Source: Acestrorhynchus altus
Lineage: Eukaryota; Chordata; Actinopteri; Characiformes; Acestrorhynchidae
Direction: 5' to 3'
Length of the DNA stretch: 64,000 bases
NCBI GenBank assembly: GCA_034509495.1
Contig: CM067503.1
Span: forward strand, 15,371,669 to 15,435,668
The notes under the pieces are model-generated. The model had not been told where the DNA came from, made no database searches, and saw only the letters and a program-made list of their open reading frames with translations. The translations under genes and the position numbers were made by a program. This document shows, piece by piece, positions 42,566 to 54,829 of the stretch (its first letter is position 1; each line of letters opens with the position of its first letter).

Positions 42566-44195
42566 AGGTTTGTTTTTAATTTTATTAAAATCATTTAATT
42601 TTTGTAAGGGCTATGTCAGTAATTCATGCACAAAAGTTAATGTTATATATTTTGTTGCCATTTCTGCCAGCAAGACTCATTTTTATATTTATCTTTTGTA
42701 ATTCACAGGTTTGTAAAAAAAAAAAAAAAACTCTGCCCAAATGTTTGCTGATTTCTACTAAAGACGTTCATCATCCTGAACCAGAGTTCCAGGCTTTGGA
42801 ATGCAAATGAGGTGATACATAAATGTGTTCTGTCCTTGTTCATTTCATTGGAAAATCTCAAGACTAATTGTCTGCAGTGTTTAAATCAATTAAGTTGAAG
42901 TGTCCTGAAAAGCCCTGGACTTTGACTGAAAGTTGCAATACAGCCATTCATCTCAGGTTGCAGTTCACCAGAAGTTCATATAGGCTGTTGTGGGACTCAA
43001 GAGCAACTCCCTACATCTCTGAGGCAATGATACAAGGGGGAAATTCTGTTTTCTAAAGCATAAACATAAGTTGTCTATTTTTGTACTTGCACCTGTTTCA
43101 TGGATATGGTTCAGTTTTTGCCTTGTGTATCTCATTTTATTTCATTTGTAAGTGTTCAGACCGTCTTAAACATTCTCCTCATGCGGGGTGTTAGGTTAGT
43201 GAAGACAACAGCACAAGAAAACTGGTATGAAAGAAATGGAAATGTGACATGTTGCGCTTTGAAATACAACAGAAAGATGCATGAGTAATTGCCTCAGAGT
43301 GCATTGCCTCAGAAAACCCAAACTATTGTGTTTAAAATCCACCTGGTGCCCTTGCCGCATGAAAAATAGGAGACATTACTGCACTCTCGCAGGCTAGATG
43401 TAATAAGTGATGAGCCAAAAGTCAGCTAGGACTAAAACAACAACTGGTTCAAAAGGAAAATATGTAATATTACTAAAAATGATACAAATTTTATGACATT
43501 TAATTCTACAACATAAAAGATTTTAAAGGATTTTTAAAGACATGTTTTTCGGTGATGCAGAGTAAGATAATGTTCAGCGGAAAGCATGTCTCTATTTACG
43601 CAACTATACCTCCTGTCTGAGGACATCTTCAAATATATTGATGTGTGGGTTGGACAGCAGAATTACAGAGATGAGTGTTCTAAAAGATGATGAAAAATAT
43701 GGAAAGTTTTGGGAGGAATCAACCAGCAACCCAAGTAGTGTTAGTAGTAAACATTTTCTTGTCAGCAGCTGGACTGTGATATGCAACAGTGGCCTCAAAG
43801 ACATCCACAACAGACAAACAGGAGACCTGAAACCAGCCATGTATGGCAAGGAATAAATACACAAACAAAAAGAGAGGCCAATACTGTTCCTCGTGGAGTT
43901 ATCACATCAGTAATCTGATTCCACATTTAGTATTTTCACACACTTGGATAAAAAGCATTTCCATGCAGCAGCTCTACCAATGAATAAAAAATAGCTAGTT
44001 TGGATATCAGTGACTGGATGAGGATGTGCTATGAATTCTTGGTGCTGATGTTTGCAATTTTTAGCAGCTCTCCTCTGTCCGCATGCTTCAACTTGTACAT
44101 TCTGTGCTCTCTTACTGACACACCAGGAAATTGCCCTTAATATTTCTGCACTCTCATACAGCTGTATTTTGTATCTTTTGGTATTTTAATGCAAT
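42565..44195. other. No recognisable gene
   Basis: Unique sequence with an A-run at about 42715-42730. Overlapping ORFs on both strands near 43604-43864 have no signature. Confidence 0.35.
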
Positions 44196-44199
44196 TTAC

Positions 44200-44770
44200 A
44201 ATTTTTGGGGATGTTTTGCAGTCTGGCATACTTTTATTCAAAAAATTAAATAAATTAATAAATTGTATATAGATATTGTTATGTTCAGGAGATCCTAGGA
44301 TACATGAATTTGTCTTCATTTGTGATGTCAAAAATAATTTAAAGAATTTAAATATTTGTATAAAAATGTTCTGATTACAAATTTACAACAATGTTAAAAA
44401 AAGAAAAATTAAAATAACTAAAAACAATTCCTCATCCAGAGTGTGTTTGAGCTAATAATGCAGCAATATGATGAAATTTTATAATGATTAAAATGACCAG
44501 GATATTAAGAATAATAGTCCTTCAAAATACTTGACAGTAGTCCAAAAAGTATTATTCAGCTGTCAGTATTATCCCTTTGTAGGACTTTTTTTCTGCAAAC
44601 AGACCTTCCCTTCTCATTTTCATGACATCATATGTCTGTTCGATAGTGTTAGTTTTGTAGTGTGTTGTGATAAGTGAATCCTGTAGGTTACTATGATCCT
44701 GAGTTATGAAGCCTAGAAAATACCAATTAACTGCCTGTAAAGTGCAGATCTCGGGTTCTAAGAGTTAAAG
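44200..44770 (-). repeat. Copy 4 of the unclassified dispersed repeat family
   Basis: The minus strand matches copy 6 in two blocks: GGCTTCATAACTCAGGATCA TAGTAACC (about 44720-44690; copy 6 has AGCTTCATAATTCAGGATCA GAGTAACC) and, nearer 44200, ACAAATATTTAAATTCTTTA, ATCACAAATGAAGACAAATT, CTAGGATCTCCTGAACATAA. The block ATGAAAATGAGAAGGGAAGG (about 44625-44600) matches the AAAATGAGAAGGAAGGGGCTG core. Confidence 0.6.
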
Positions 44771-45179
44771 GTTAAAAAAATAAAAAAAGATTTAAAAAAC
44801 ATAAAGTTTGACAGGTTACACCATTCACTCATTTTCTTTTGAAGAGGATTTACTTTTTGTTTTTCAGTTTTATTTACAAGCTGTCAATGAGAAGAAAGTT
44901 CTTAAAATCCACTTACACCATTTCATCACAGTCTTATTCTGGGATTTGTTTGAAATTCAAGGACAGTGGGATCCATCATTATTACAGCATAACTGTGAAC
45001 AATTCTGTAGTTTAAAACACAAGTCTGACTCATAAAGATATTAGTGCATGATGGCCACAATTTCTAGTCAGCAATTTTCAAACAGTAGAGGAACTCTTTT
45101 TGAGACTCATGAAATACAATGTATTAGATTTAGGAAATAAGGGATAAAGAAAGTATACAACTTTGCCATACGTTAAGTC

Positions 45180-45580
45180 ATAAATTCCTTTACAAATTCT
45201 TTCTTCCAATTAAATTATAGCCATGTCATCCTCCAGCTATGTATCCACTATCACATTTGATGCCTACAACACAGGAGGGCTTCCTCTAAAGCCTGTCACT
45301 GCATCTTCACAAACTGCTCTAATGCACTGTCATTGGACAGCTCAAAGAGCTTGGATAGAACACTCACTGCCAATTGTGTTATGTCAGCAAACAGATGCCT
45401 GTGCTGGCTATCATCAGGCTGAGTATTGGTGGTGAGGGGAATCTTACCCACCCAGAGAGAATGAGGCCAATTATGCTGTCTTGGTCTCAAGGCCATGGAT
45501 TGCTGTGGTATCAATGGAGCTTAAATTTTCATTCTCCCAGTGATAGAGCCAATGTTTAGACAGTTGTGCCAGCTGCAAGT
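45180..45580 (-). repeat. Possible decayed SINE-type repeat
   Basis: The plus-strand end CCAGTGATAGAGCCAATGTT TAGACAGTTGTGCCAGCTGC resembles, in complement, the tRNA-like head (GCxGGCACAAC-GTCTAAxxxxTTGGCTCTA) of SINEs I recall from fish. Inner sequence is degraded and no tail is identified. Confidence 0.3.
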
Positions 45581-46980
45581 CCTAGTTTTTGAAACAGCTT
45601 TATAAAACGACATGGGCTGAAATTTTCTCAGAGAAAGACAGTTAGTCTAAGCAGGGATCATTAGTATTAGCCACAAAGTGCCAATGTGGTGCGGTTATTC
45701 CAATCAAGTATACCTGATACCACTGGTATAATCTGTTGGTTTCTTCAGACAATTGAAGTAGTTATCAAGCTCCTGCTGGGATGTAATAAAAACCTGCAGC
45801 TACACTGACCCTTTGCAAATAAGATTGGTAGCCCCTGATCAAATGTCTCTAAGATGAGACAAATGCCAGCATTGGGCCTGATTCTTGAATTTTAAATCTG
45901 CTGAGAAAAGTTTGAAAAAAAATGTATATCAGGTTCATTATGTGTATTATGTGTAAGAATTGTTTGCAGCTCTGCTCTTAAATTGATTAATTCCATTGTT
46001 ATCATAAATTGAACAAACTGTCCTGACTAACCTGATCAGATTACTATCTTTTTAACCACCTTGATCATTAAAGACTAATTTTGAACTGGATTTTTCAGCA
46101 GTGAACTGTTTAATTATTTTCTGCACCTGCAGGTAGATGGTGGCATAAAATCAGAAGCTTTTGTTTAAATTATAACATTCAAATACTTAAGACAATTGGA
46201 CTACTAATACTTTGTTTTCAGGTTGAAGTTAATCACTTAATTAATTATAAAATAAGCATAATTACTCTGTTTTGCAAGTCCATTGCAATATACTTTAAAT
46301 TACTCCGTGTTTCTTGGTGATTGATTCCTGCTGCAGGTGTTAATGAAGACATTTTATTTAGCTGTTCCCAATGTCCTTGAGGCCTGAAGTCCACACTTTA
46401 AAGAAGGACAGCATTCTTAATCTTTATAACAAGGACATAGTCCTTTAATGACAACTGATATAAACCTACATAAAGTCATAAATGCTTATTCCAGCAAATA
46501 TCATACAGGCTGCTTTTCTTGATCTTCTTGTTATGAAAGATCATGCTTGTGTTGTGTAGCCTTTAGTAGTGTTACTATTTTAAATTTTTTCCAGTGGTTC
46601 AGTGACTATCAAGGCCTCTGTTATTACACAATGCTACCAGTGTTTAGAGAGTGGAAGCCTAGACATACATTCTCTGAGATACATAAAGTGATCAATCATA
46701 TCTTTTTTTAACAAATGCTTTGATTTGCCTTGGACTCACTTGCAGGAGAACACTTACTGCCAGCTTAATTAGGTTAGCTAACAAATGCCCACATTGGCAA
46801 GTACTAGATTGTGTTAAAGAAGGGAAAAGGCCATTCTACTCATCCACAGTGATTGAGGCTTCATTTAACTCTCAAAATCCACTTGAAAGAACAAAGGTCA
46901 AATGTAACACCATTTCATGGTAACCTCTTTATAATGTCTCATCTTTTCCTTTATCTCTCTGTCTCTCTCCTTTGTTTAAC
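45580..46980. other. No recognisable gene
   Basis: AT-rich unique sequence; nothing supported. Confidence 0.4.
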
Positions 46981-47170
46981 CTGCTTATCTCTATCTTCTT
47001 CATTAATGCTGGGTCATCGAGGTGAACCATACACCCATACAGCTGAGTTTGCCTGGCTCCTATTTTGCTGTTTTAAATGTCCTATTAGAATTTCAGCTGT
47101 GATTCTAGTTATCATTAAATTGCAAAGGACTGCTAAGGGTTCCTGTGAGGGCCATGACAACCCATGAAGA
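46980..47170. other. Complex unique stretch (possible conserved element)
   Basis: Includes GGGTCATCGAGGTGAACCAT, GCTGAGTTTGCCTGGCTCCT, ATCATTAAATTGCAAAGG. Both strands carry overlapping frames (46853-47167 and 47014-47208) with no domain, so coding is doubtful. Confidence 0.2.
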
Positions 47171-47388
47171 AATGATCTTTCAGATTTTCTTGGATATGTT
47201 TTTTGCACATTTCCTTCAGGTTGTACCTGGTGGTTTGCTTTAAGTTCTGCTACTTGACATTGATTGCATGTCTTACTTCTGGAATGTATTTTAAACTAGG
47301 AAAAGGAAAACTGTTCAAGAACTTTCAGCAGGAATTCAGTAATTAAAGCTTGTTCTCAGAATTTAAATAGATTGGATTTGTAGCTACT

Positions 47389-47450
47389 TGTCATGAATCT
47401 GTCCTGTTTGGCTCCCAGTTAGTCCTTTCACTTTGTAGCTCTGTTTTGTA
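47389..47450 (+). mobile_element. LTR start fragment, same family as 32003-33531
   Basis: TGTCATGAATCTGTCCTGTT TGGCTCCCAG...TAGTCC-TTCAC matches the beginning of the two LTRs of the compact element (CTGTCCTGTTTGGCTCCCCTGTCAGTCC-TTCAC at 33296 on). It breaks off into a short TA run. Confidence 0.6.
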
Positions 47451-47454
47451 TATA

Positions 47455-47924
47455 TATAGACAGAAGACAGAAGTGAGGTATTTGCAGAGTGAAAACGAAA
47501 AATGTAGGGTTAAATAAAGGGTTTATGCAACAGGGTAAACAATATCAGACCAAATTCACATTCTAGAGTTCCAACAATGACTAGAGGGCATAGCAAAAGA
47601 TGTAGTAGAAAGATCAGACAGTAATCAGTAAACTATGAACAATCAGGGAAAATCGAAAAAGGCAGCAATGGGTCAAAAAGACAATAGCAAGACATAGACA
47701 TAAATGCTGAGTAAAGCAGGTAAACTGACTAATACTTGGAAGACATACTGAGAGAAACCAGTATTTATAGGGGGAAACACAGGTGATTAGTGTTCTGGTG
47801 ATTGAGACCTAAACAAGATCATGTAATTCAAGGCTGGGTGTCATGTGATTGTCTACCAAACTACTGGTATCACCAGTGGCATGCTTGGGTATTGTAGTCT
47901 GATGTGGTGATAGGGAATGTGACA
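47455..47924 (-). mobile_element. Solo LTR on the minus strand
   Basis: The minus strand starts TGTCACATTCCCTATCACC (47924 down) and has CCCCTATAAATACTGG (TATA box, about 47775-47760) at the right depth, followed by a T-rich, coding-free 300 bases. It resembles the LTR at 24712-25160 in its start and length but is not clearly the same family. The 3' end near 47455 is approximate. Confidence 0.6.
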
Positions 47925-48004
47925 TAGTCTAATTCTAATATGTTTAGATGCATGAGCATATTACAAAAAAATTGGACACCTTGTATATTAAAGGTGGTAG
48001 TAAT

Positions 48005-48242
48005 TTAAGGCTCCGCCAGATGTTGTTGGACAAAGATGATCGGGCCATAAATACCTGCAGCATGTGTGACTGGATTCATAGTTAGTAGAGGTGTTACAGG
48101 AAACTCTCCACAGAAAGAAATCTCCACAGGGAACTGCATACCATGAACATAAGTAGCTCTTCTGTACCCTTCTATTCTAGTGCATCTCTTCTTAATATTG
48201 TTAAAAAACTCATTCATGATCGCAATTGCTTTCAAATAGGTA

Positions 48243-48273
<31 letters not shown>

Positions 48274-48289
48274 ATGTTTGAGTTAACAC
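48005..48289 (-). pseudogene. Unidentified open frame with coding-like composition
   Basis: A 94-codon minus-strand frame. The first 17 codons come from a (TA)n tract (48247-48273) and are not credible. From the in-frame ATG at about 48216 on, composition is protein-like: MNEFFNNIKKRCTRIEGYRR, FPVEISFCGEFPVTPLLTMN, GIYGPIIFVQQHLAE. There is no splice or promoter evidence and the family is not recognised. It may be a fragment of a mobile-element protein. Confidence 0.3.
48247..48273. repeat. (TA)n microsatellite
   Basis: About 13 TA units. Confidence 0.95.
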
Positions 48290-48299
48290 ACAGAATAAT

Positions 48300-49500
48300 A
48301 ATCAGATTTGTTTATTTGATTGTAATGCTATTGAACAAATGAGTAGTAATAATAAAAAATAAAGAGTTTTACATTCATGTGTTTTGCACAGTACTTACGT
48401 ATGTAATTTCATTACATAATTTAGTGGCTAAATCAATTAATGTCTTTTTGTTAAATATAAAAAAATTGAAAGAACAACAAGATTTGCATGCTGTCATTTG
48501 TTTCCATCAAAGCAAACCACAAAATAAATAAATAAATAAATAAGAACAGGCTTGATTATGTTGATACAGAATGTTATTGCAATGTTAATATAATTCCTTG
48601 TGTAACTATGTAATCATTCATGTAATCATTTATGTTACATCAATAACTTTACACTTTTAGAGGTTAAAAGGAGGATAGTATTCTAATTATGTTGATTCCA
48701 GCTTCATTTTGTTTGCTGTTTCTCATACACTGTAAGTGTTATTATAATCATACATCCTAATATTTCTTTTCTATTGCGACATGCATACATTAACAGCTTT
48801 GAAAAATGACAGTGCATGATTCTGGCCATGTAGCTTCACACTGAGAAGATAATGAACCTATCAGAGAGCACAGAGATGTTCTGCTATGTTTAAACAGTTT
48901 GCCACAATTGAGTGGAAGCACTGGTAATGACAATCGCATGACACTTGAACACACACAAGGGCTCATGCACACATACACACACCTGGGGTGTAACATTAGG
49001 ACTGAATTATCATTAGGGAGTAATGAATTACTGATATTGAGCAGCAACCCATGCTGAATATGGAGAAGCCCATCTTTTAACATTCTTTTCATCACTCATC
49101 TCCCCCATTTAAATCACTCTTTTCTTCAGAGGAGGCGGGCCAATGTTTTTTTTTTGGTTTTTTTTTTATTTCAAATCAGCATACATTTAGATCTGATCAT
49201 TAAACAAATGTAAACATTGACAGACAGTTTATTCACCAGTCCATACTATAAAATCAATATGTCTGAAGTTAATTTGTGGTTGTTTGTGATTGCAACAAGG
49301 ACAACAGAAACAGCACCATTCAAATATTTGAAATCCCTTATAATATCCATTTTTGCTATTTAATATTGTAATACATTATACAATTAAAATGCTGTATGCA
49401 AAACCAACATAGTGGAAGAAACTAATATTTAAGTATTTGATATCAACCACAAATATTATAAAATGTTAAACAATTGTTGCGCTACACCAACCACGAGATG
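48300..49500. other. No recognisable gene
   Basis: AT-rich, with (AAAT)n at about 48522-48543 and T-runs at 49147-49168. Confidence 0.4.
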
Positions 49501-49680
49501 GTCAATTCCCAACTGGATTTCTGAGATGTCTATAATCTCCTGAAAATAGCAATATCTGGAATGTGTCTCCTATAAATATGTTTCTACTGTTTTGGTTAGT
49601 AAAATTATGTGAAACTACAAAACACTCCACATAATTGGCTTTAGGGTTCTAAAAGTAAAGCTCAGGTGCAAAAAAAATGG
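49500..49680 (+). repeat. Copy 5 of the unclassified dispersed repeat family
   Basis: AATCTCCTGAAAATAGCAAT, GTGTCTCCTATAAATA, GGTTAGTAAAATTATGTGA, CACATAATTGGCTTTAGGGT TCTAAAAGTAAA. These match copy 6 (56250-56375) and the end of copy 1 (20365-20400). Confidence 0.6.
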
Positions 49681-50099
49681 ATAATAGTAAATTCTCATTT
49701 TGCACATTTCTGTGTGCATTTCAGAATTGCATCCCAGTTTCCATAATTATGTCAATGTTCTCCACATTGTGGAAATCATGTTCATGCAAGTGCCAGTTTT
49801 GATGGGTAAGAAACAACTTGTACCTTTTAAAACCCACTCCATTCATGACACAACCTCCAGATTCAGACTTTTCCTTGTGTGCTTCTGAGGCAGCATAAGC
49901 CTCAATATTTATATACCCTTTCTTTCTGTTCATGTCCATCTATCTGTTAGCTTATGTGTCCAAAATGTTCCTTCTCCCTCCATGGTTGTGTGTTTGTTCT
50001 GATCCTTATTGTAAGCCCCATCTTTTAATCTGAGGGTCTGTCCAGCAGACAGACTGCCCACCAATACTTTCTTTGCTTCATTTCCTGCAGTTTCTGTTT

Positions 50100-50290
50100 T
50101 GTGCGTAGGCTTCTGCTGTGTGCCCTTGTAACTAGCATTGCTCACACCTTTAATAGATGGCCACATCTGTCCCTCTGCCATACACACAGAGCTAGTCGCT
50201 GTGGCTCAAAATCTCTGGGACTCATTTTCATTCTAATGCAGCCCCTTGTTATGACAGTAATTACTCTGTTTTGCAGAGCTGCTGTTGTTG
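50100..50290. other. Complex unique stretch (possible conserved element)
   Basis: GCTAGTCGCTGTGGCTCAAA, CTCATTTTCATTCTAATGCA, GACAGTAATTACTCTG: mixed composition with TAATTA motif. A 136-codon ORF (50101-50511) crosses it but runs into A/T-rich filler and shows no domain. Confidence 0.22.
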
Positions 50291-50619
50291 ACTGCCAGCT
50301 TAGTGCAGCCTGTGGGTGCAGGAGAAAAGAAGAAAAAACTCAAATAAATAAAGAAGTATTCCATCGGGAACCAGAAGGTACCACACTGCCGGTGGATTTG
50401 ATTTCACTAATTTACAGTAGTACACTGTTAAAAATAATGGCACCAAAGAGGATTATTGCAGAGTATACAAATGTTTTTATTTATTTTTTTTATGCTCATC
50501 CAAATCCATAGTAATTAATAGCTTATGAAAAGCAGTGTTAAAAATCCTGAAGATGCATAAATTTATAAAGTTATAAATAGAATGTTGCCAATCAGAAGAC
50601 AGAATTTTGCTTGTTAAAT

Positions 50620-51436
50620 TGTGGCTAAAATAGCTCGAAGAAGAGAGAGTGGGAGCTCCTAAAGTGACGTGAGTGTGAGGCTTTTGTTTATCTCTTAAAA
50701 ACAGTTCAGTTTGTAGCTTTTAAAGCTGTTTCTGTCAGATTCAGTCTGAGGAGAGTTGAAGAGTTCGTATGACTTTTTAAGTTGATTTAAAATTAGATTT
50801 GATTCAAGAACCGACTCTGTAAAGCTCAGCTGTGAAAACCAGTGCGTGAAATGGCAAAAGCATTCAACTTTGGTATGGACTGAGCGAAACTCACACTGAC
50901 TGTGTGAGGAACTGCAGGTGCTGCAGTATTAGAAGTGAAAGCGAACATGAGTCATTTTATTTTTATTTTCGTTCATAGTTTGTGTTTTTGTGTGTTTGTG
51001 TGTTTCTGTGTTTAAAAGCTGAACTTATTTTGTTGTTACTTCACGTAGTTTGGACTGAGTAAACACTCGCAGGTGAGGGTAAGCTTAGCTAGTCCTCATA
51101 GCTGGTAGCTCAGTTCACACTCAAAGCTGAAAGCCTGTTCAGAGAGATTGCATCCACCTTAACTGTGAGAGCATTCGTTTGGTCTGCTGTTCCATGCCCT
51201 CACACCCAGTTACTGCAGTTAAGTGTTCACATCTCAAGGGAAACTATTTTGTATTTTTTGTTTTTGCTGAGATATTTGAAGAGTGTAATTGAGAGACTGT
51301 TTGTTTGTGCTGAACAAGAGTCCATTGCACTTCAGGATATGATTTAAGCATGTGGGTTTCAAACCTAGAAATGTTCAAAGACAGAAAAAAAGGGGTTTTA
51401 ATGTTTTTTTTTTTGTTTTGTTTTTTTTTTTTCTTT
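50620..51436. other. Unclassified region ending in a T-rich run
   Basis: Sequence rich in GTGTGAGG, GTTTGTGTGTTT and CTGTGTG words, ending at a T-rich tract at about 51400-51436. The texture resembles a retroelement untranslated region, but I cannot assign it to a family and see no ORF of note. Confidence 0.25.
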
Positions 51437-51904
51437 TTGAAGTTGAATAGAAGTTTACCTTGTAATTCACTTAAAGTGCTTCACTTTATTCAAGATATAA
51501 ACAAAACATTCAGCATATTATTTTTATATAAAAATTATCATTATTTTTGGATTCATCTGTTTCTTTAATTTCATTTTTTAATGACATCATATGCTTACCT
51601 TGGAGTGAGGGCATCGCACCTGTCCTGTTCTGATTTGGGGAGGAAAAGTTACAAAGCCTGTAAGCAGACTCAGCAGGTAACAGTAGTACTTTGGGTTTTG
51701 CCAACTCATGATATCACCTGATAACTCACCTGTACATCCAATTTTAGTGTATTCCGAGCCATTGTTAGACAACAGGATAGAGAACAACATGGCTGATCAT
51801 ACTGGGTGGGGGATTAGATCCTTTCACTTTCCAGTCATCCAAGGTAAGGCTATACGTTATTACCCTCACAAGGCAGGGCAAGATACCCTGCTACATCATA
51901 TGAG

Positions 51905-51938
51905 AAAATAAATAAATAAATAAATAAATAAATAAATA
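51905..51938. repeat. (AAAT)n microsatellite
   Basis: Eight to nine AAAT units. Confidence 0.95.
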
Positions 51939-52239
51939 GCTTAAATAGTAGCTATATTATTGCTTATTACTTACATCACCTCAAAAATAAAGATCTTTCA
52001 TCTTTCATCTTTGATCCATCAAAAATGGTTGCACCTAAAAGGAAGTGTCAGATTGCAGTGCTATTTCAAAGGAAGAAAAAGTTGCCAGGAACAATAAATG
52101 ATTAAACATTTAGACTGATATTTAGACTTTTTTAACAGTCTGTGTGCATGTCGTCCTGCATCCTGTAGCTGTCTGCCATCAGAGCTGGCATGTTGGGCAA
52201 TCCTTATCCTTATCGTCCCATATCTTTCATGTCACTGGT

Positions 52240-52480
52240 GTTCCTTCCTTCTATTATCCACTGGCACCAACTGTTGGGCTAGTATCAGCGGATCAGACAC
52301 AACAGTGCTGCTGGAGTATTTAAGCACTGCGTCAAGTCCTTCATCAGTGGTTACAGATCAATAAAGCGATCCTGTATGGTAAGAGGACCTGTTAAAATGG
52401 ACAGTGCATGTAGAGACAAGGATGTTATATGTCATAATGTTATGGTTGATCAGTGTATGTTTATGTTCTTTAGTGACTGA
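52240..52480 (-). repeat. Decayed dispersed fish repeat (CATCAGTGGT family)
   Basis: GCGGATCAGACACAACAGTG CTGCTGGAG, TTTAAGCACTGCGTC, CTTCATCAGTGGTTACAGAT and CATAATGTTATGGTTGATCA GTGTATG fit a high-copy repeat of otophysan genomes (GATCAGACACAGCAGTGCTG...GTTTTTAAACACCTCAGTGTC). Related to 8950-9065. Orientation is arbitrary. Confidence 0.5.
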
Positions 52481-52789
52481 CTATGCAATACAAATGCAGC
52501 AGATAAGGATTCAATTTTAAAATGTATACTAATTTAATGTTTGCATTGTCTATTGTATGAAAATGTTGTTGTCTATATTGTTGTTGTCTGTACTGTCAGT
52601 CAGATTTTGTACAGTGTCAAGCCCTGGTTCAATGCTAGGGCTGGCATTGGTGTTTAAAGTTACATCTGTCTAAATAGGAGGCCTACGGGAATGGAGAAAA
52701 AAAGGCAGGGAATACTCTAAGCAGAGAAATCAAAACAGACTAAAAAGCAATGAGTAGCAAGCTATGATTTCACCCAATGGCCCATTTGC

Positions 52790-53690
52790 TGTGAGGAAAA
52801 TCATGTAGATCATCATCAGCAACAAGAAGCCACACTCCCAGAAAATGATGAATAATCTGATCTCTCCATTTCACACATCATTCAAACCACAGTAGAAACA
52901 TTCTCAGCTTTCCCGCCACCTCAGACTGCCACCAAGTCTACCAACCAGTCCTGACCTGAATATCTCTGAAGAGATGTGTATTCTCAAGAGTTCTCAAGAG
53001 ACACAGTTAACACTAACCTGAAGATGTATTTACACAGATCTTCAACAGATCACTGCAACTGTGTGAAGTATTCTCCTTCAAACACTCAAAAATAATACAC
53101 ATCCCCAAGAAAGCCACCATTGCTGGTTTAAGGGCCTACAGACCCATTGTTCTAACATATGTAGTCATGAAATCATTTGAAAGATGCATACAAATACACC
53201 CTACAGTTTGAATTTCAGGTGAATATAAGACTTTGGCTCATCCTTCACAACCTTGACCAGCCAAGGACATATGCCGGAATCCTTTCCCTTGATTTGAGCA
53301 CAGTGTTTCACAACATTATTCCAGAATTCCTCCATAATAAAGTCTTCCTTCTTAGTGTTCCAGTCTTCACGTGCCAGTGGACCACCTGCTCCCTCACAGG
53401 CTAAGAATAGCAGAGAAGTGTCACACAGTCATCATAGAGTTGGTGTTACCACCTTCATCACAGTATGAACCAGCTCTGCCACCAAATGACTTTCACTAAT
53501 CGCAGCACATCATCAGATCTGCAGAGAGACTGTTGGTGCACACCATGCTCAATCTGCACACCTCCAGGATCAGGAAGCATGCAGAGGATCATCATCATCA
53601 TTAACTCATTGTACCTTGCCTCTTTGAGTTTTAACCCTTATAGTAAGATAGACAGTATGTGAAAGAGCTCGAGACATGTTTTATTACAGA
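52790..53690 (+). mobile_element. Jockey-like LINE fragment, RT region
   Basis: The plus strand reads FSFKHSKIIHIPKKATIAGL then LRAYRPIVLTYVVMKSFERC and LILHNLDQPRTYAGILSLDL STVFHNIIPEFLHNKV. These are RT motifs 1-3 of the same LINE group as 1-1735 (family IIPIPKK..YRPIALTSVVMKxFE, DFSSAFNTIIP). The catalytic ADD block is absent; the 3' part (53460-53690) is scrambled. Frameshifts throughout. Confidence 0.8.
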
Positions 53691-53999
53691 GTGTTAACGT
53701 ATCAACATTATAACCTCTTATCAGTCTTATAAAACAGAATATTCAAATGATCTTGTTAGACAGTGATTGTATCTGCCAGTCTTTACTTAGCTCAGCAATT
53801 TTGGTGCTATGTTGTTAGGTTTTCTGTACATACACACAATCCAGGTTCTGCTATGCTAGGTTCAGCTATAAAGGCCTTGTGATGAGTGCTCAATCCTGCC
53901 TTTGCTATGGAGTGCTTCAACTGCTTGTGTAATAATATGGAAAGCTTCACAGTCACTGTTGTCACCACTATAAGGAAAACAGCTTACCTGCGCACTACA

Positions 54000-54821
54000 T
54001 CCTGGTGCATTTTAGCAAACTCCAGATGGGCTGTCATGTACGGTCATGTTTTACTGAGAAGTGGCTTCTGTCTGGCTACTCTACCATACAGGCCTGATTG
54101 GTGGAGTGCTGCAGAAATGGTTAACCTTCTGGAAGGTTCTCCTCTCCCCACAGAGCAAATTTGGAGCTCTGTCAGAGTGACTGTTAGTTTCTTGGTCACC
54201 TCACTGACTAAGGCGCTCCTACCATGATCACTCACAGTTTGGATGGCTGGCTATGAAGAGTCCTGGCGGTTCCACACTTCTTCCACTTATGGATGATGGA
54301 GGCCACTGTGCTCATTGGGACCTTCATTGCAGCAGAACTTTTTTTCTGTACCCTTCCTTAGATCTGTATCTCAATGCGATCCTGTGTCTGAGGTCTACAG
54401 ACAATTCCTTAGCCTTCATGGCTTGGTTTGTGCTCTGACATGCACTATCTACTCTGGGACCTTATACAAACAGGTGTGTGCCTTTCCAAATAATCAAATA
54501 GTCCAATCAACTTAATGTTCCACAGGTGTATCTGATCAAGTTGTAGAAACATGTGAAGGATAATCAGTGAAAACACATTGCATTTAACAAATTTTTGAGT
54601 GTCATGGCAAAGACTGTGAATTTTTATGTACATTATATTTGTATAGGCTTTTTTTTTGTTTTAATAAATTTGTCAAACTTTCAAATAAACTTCTCACTTT
54701 GCCATCATGGGTCATTGTGCATAGAATTTTGAGGGAAAAGTGAATTGAGTCCATTTGTAATAAGGCTGGAGCATAAAATGTGCAAAAAGTGAAGTGCTGC
54801 AAATACTTTCTGGATGCACTG
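54000..54821 (-). mobile_element. Tc1-like DNA transposon, 5' half
   Basis: The minus strand starts with an intact terminal repeat (CAGTGCATCCAGAAAGTATTT... from 54821, preceded by the TA target at 54822-54823), then the untranslated region. A second block near 54600 repeats terminal-type sequence. Transposase start follows: AACCAAGCCATGAAGGCTAA GGAATTGTCTG, GGTCCCAATGAGCACAGTGG, GTCACTCTGACAGAGCTCC, and TGACAGCCCATCTGGAGTTT near 54030. The element breaks off before the catalytic domain. Same family as 10613-11412 and 24190-25262; the best-preserved terminus of that family here. Confidence 0.88.
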
Positions 54822-54829
54822 TATACACA

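Noticed and set aside
43604..43864. Overlapping ORFs on both strands
   Set aside because: Coextensive frames on opposite strands, neither with a signature; at most one could be real and nothing favours either.
50101..50511. 136-codon plus-strand ORF
   Set aside because: No domain, no splice sites, Lys/Ile-rich tail from A/T-rich filler; likely chance.
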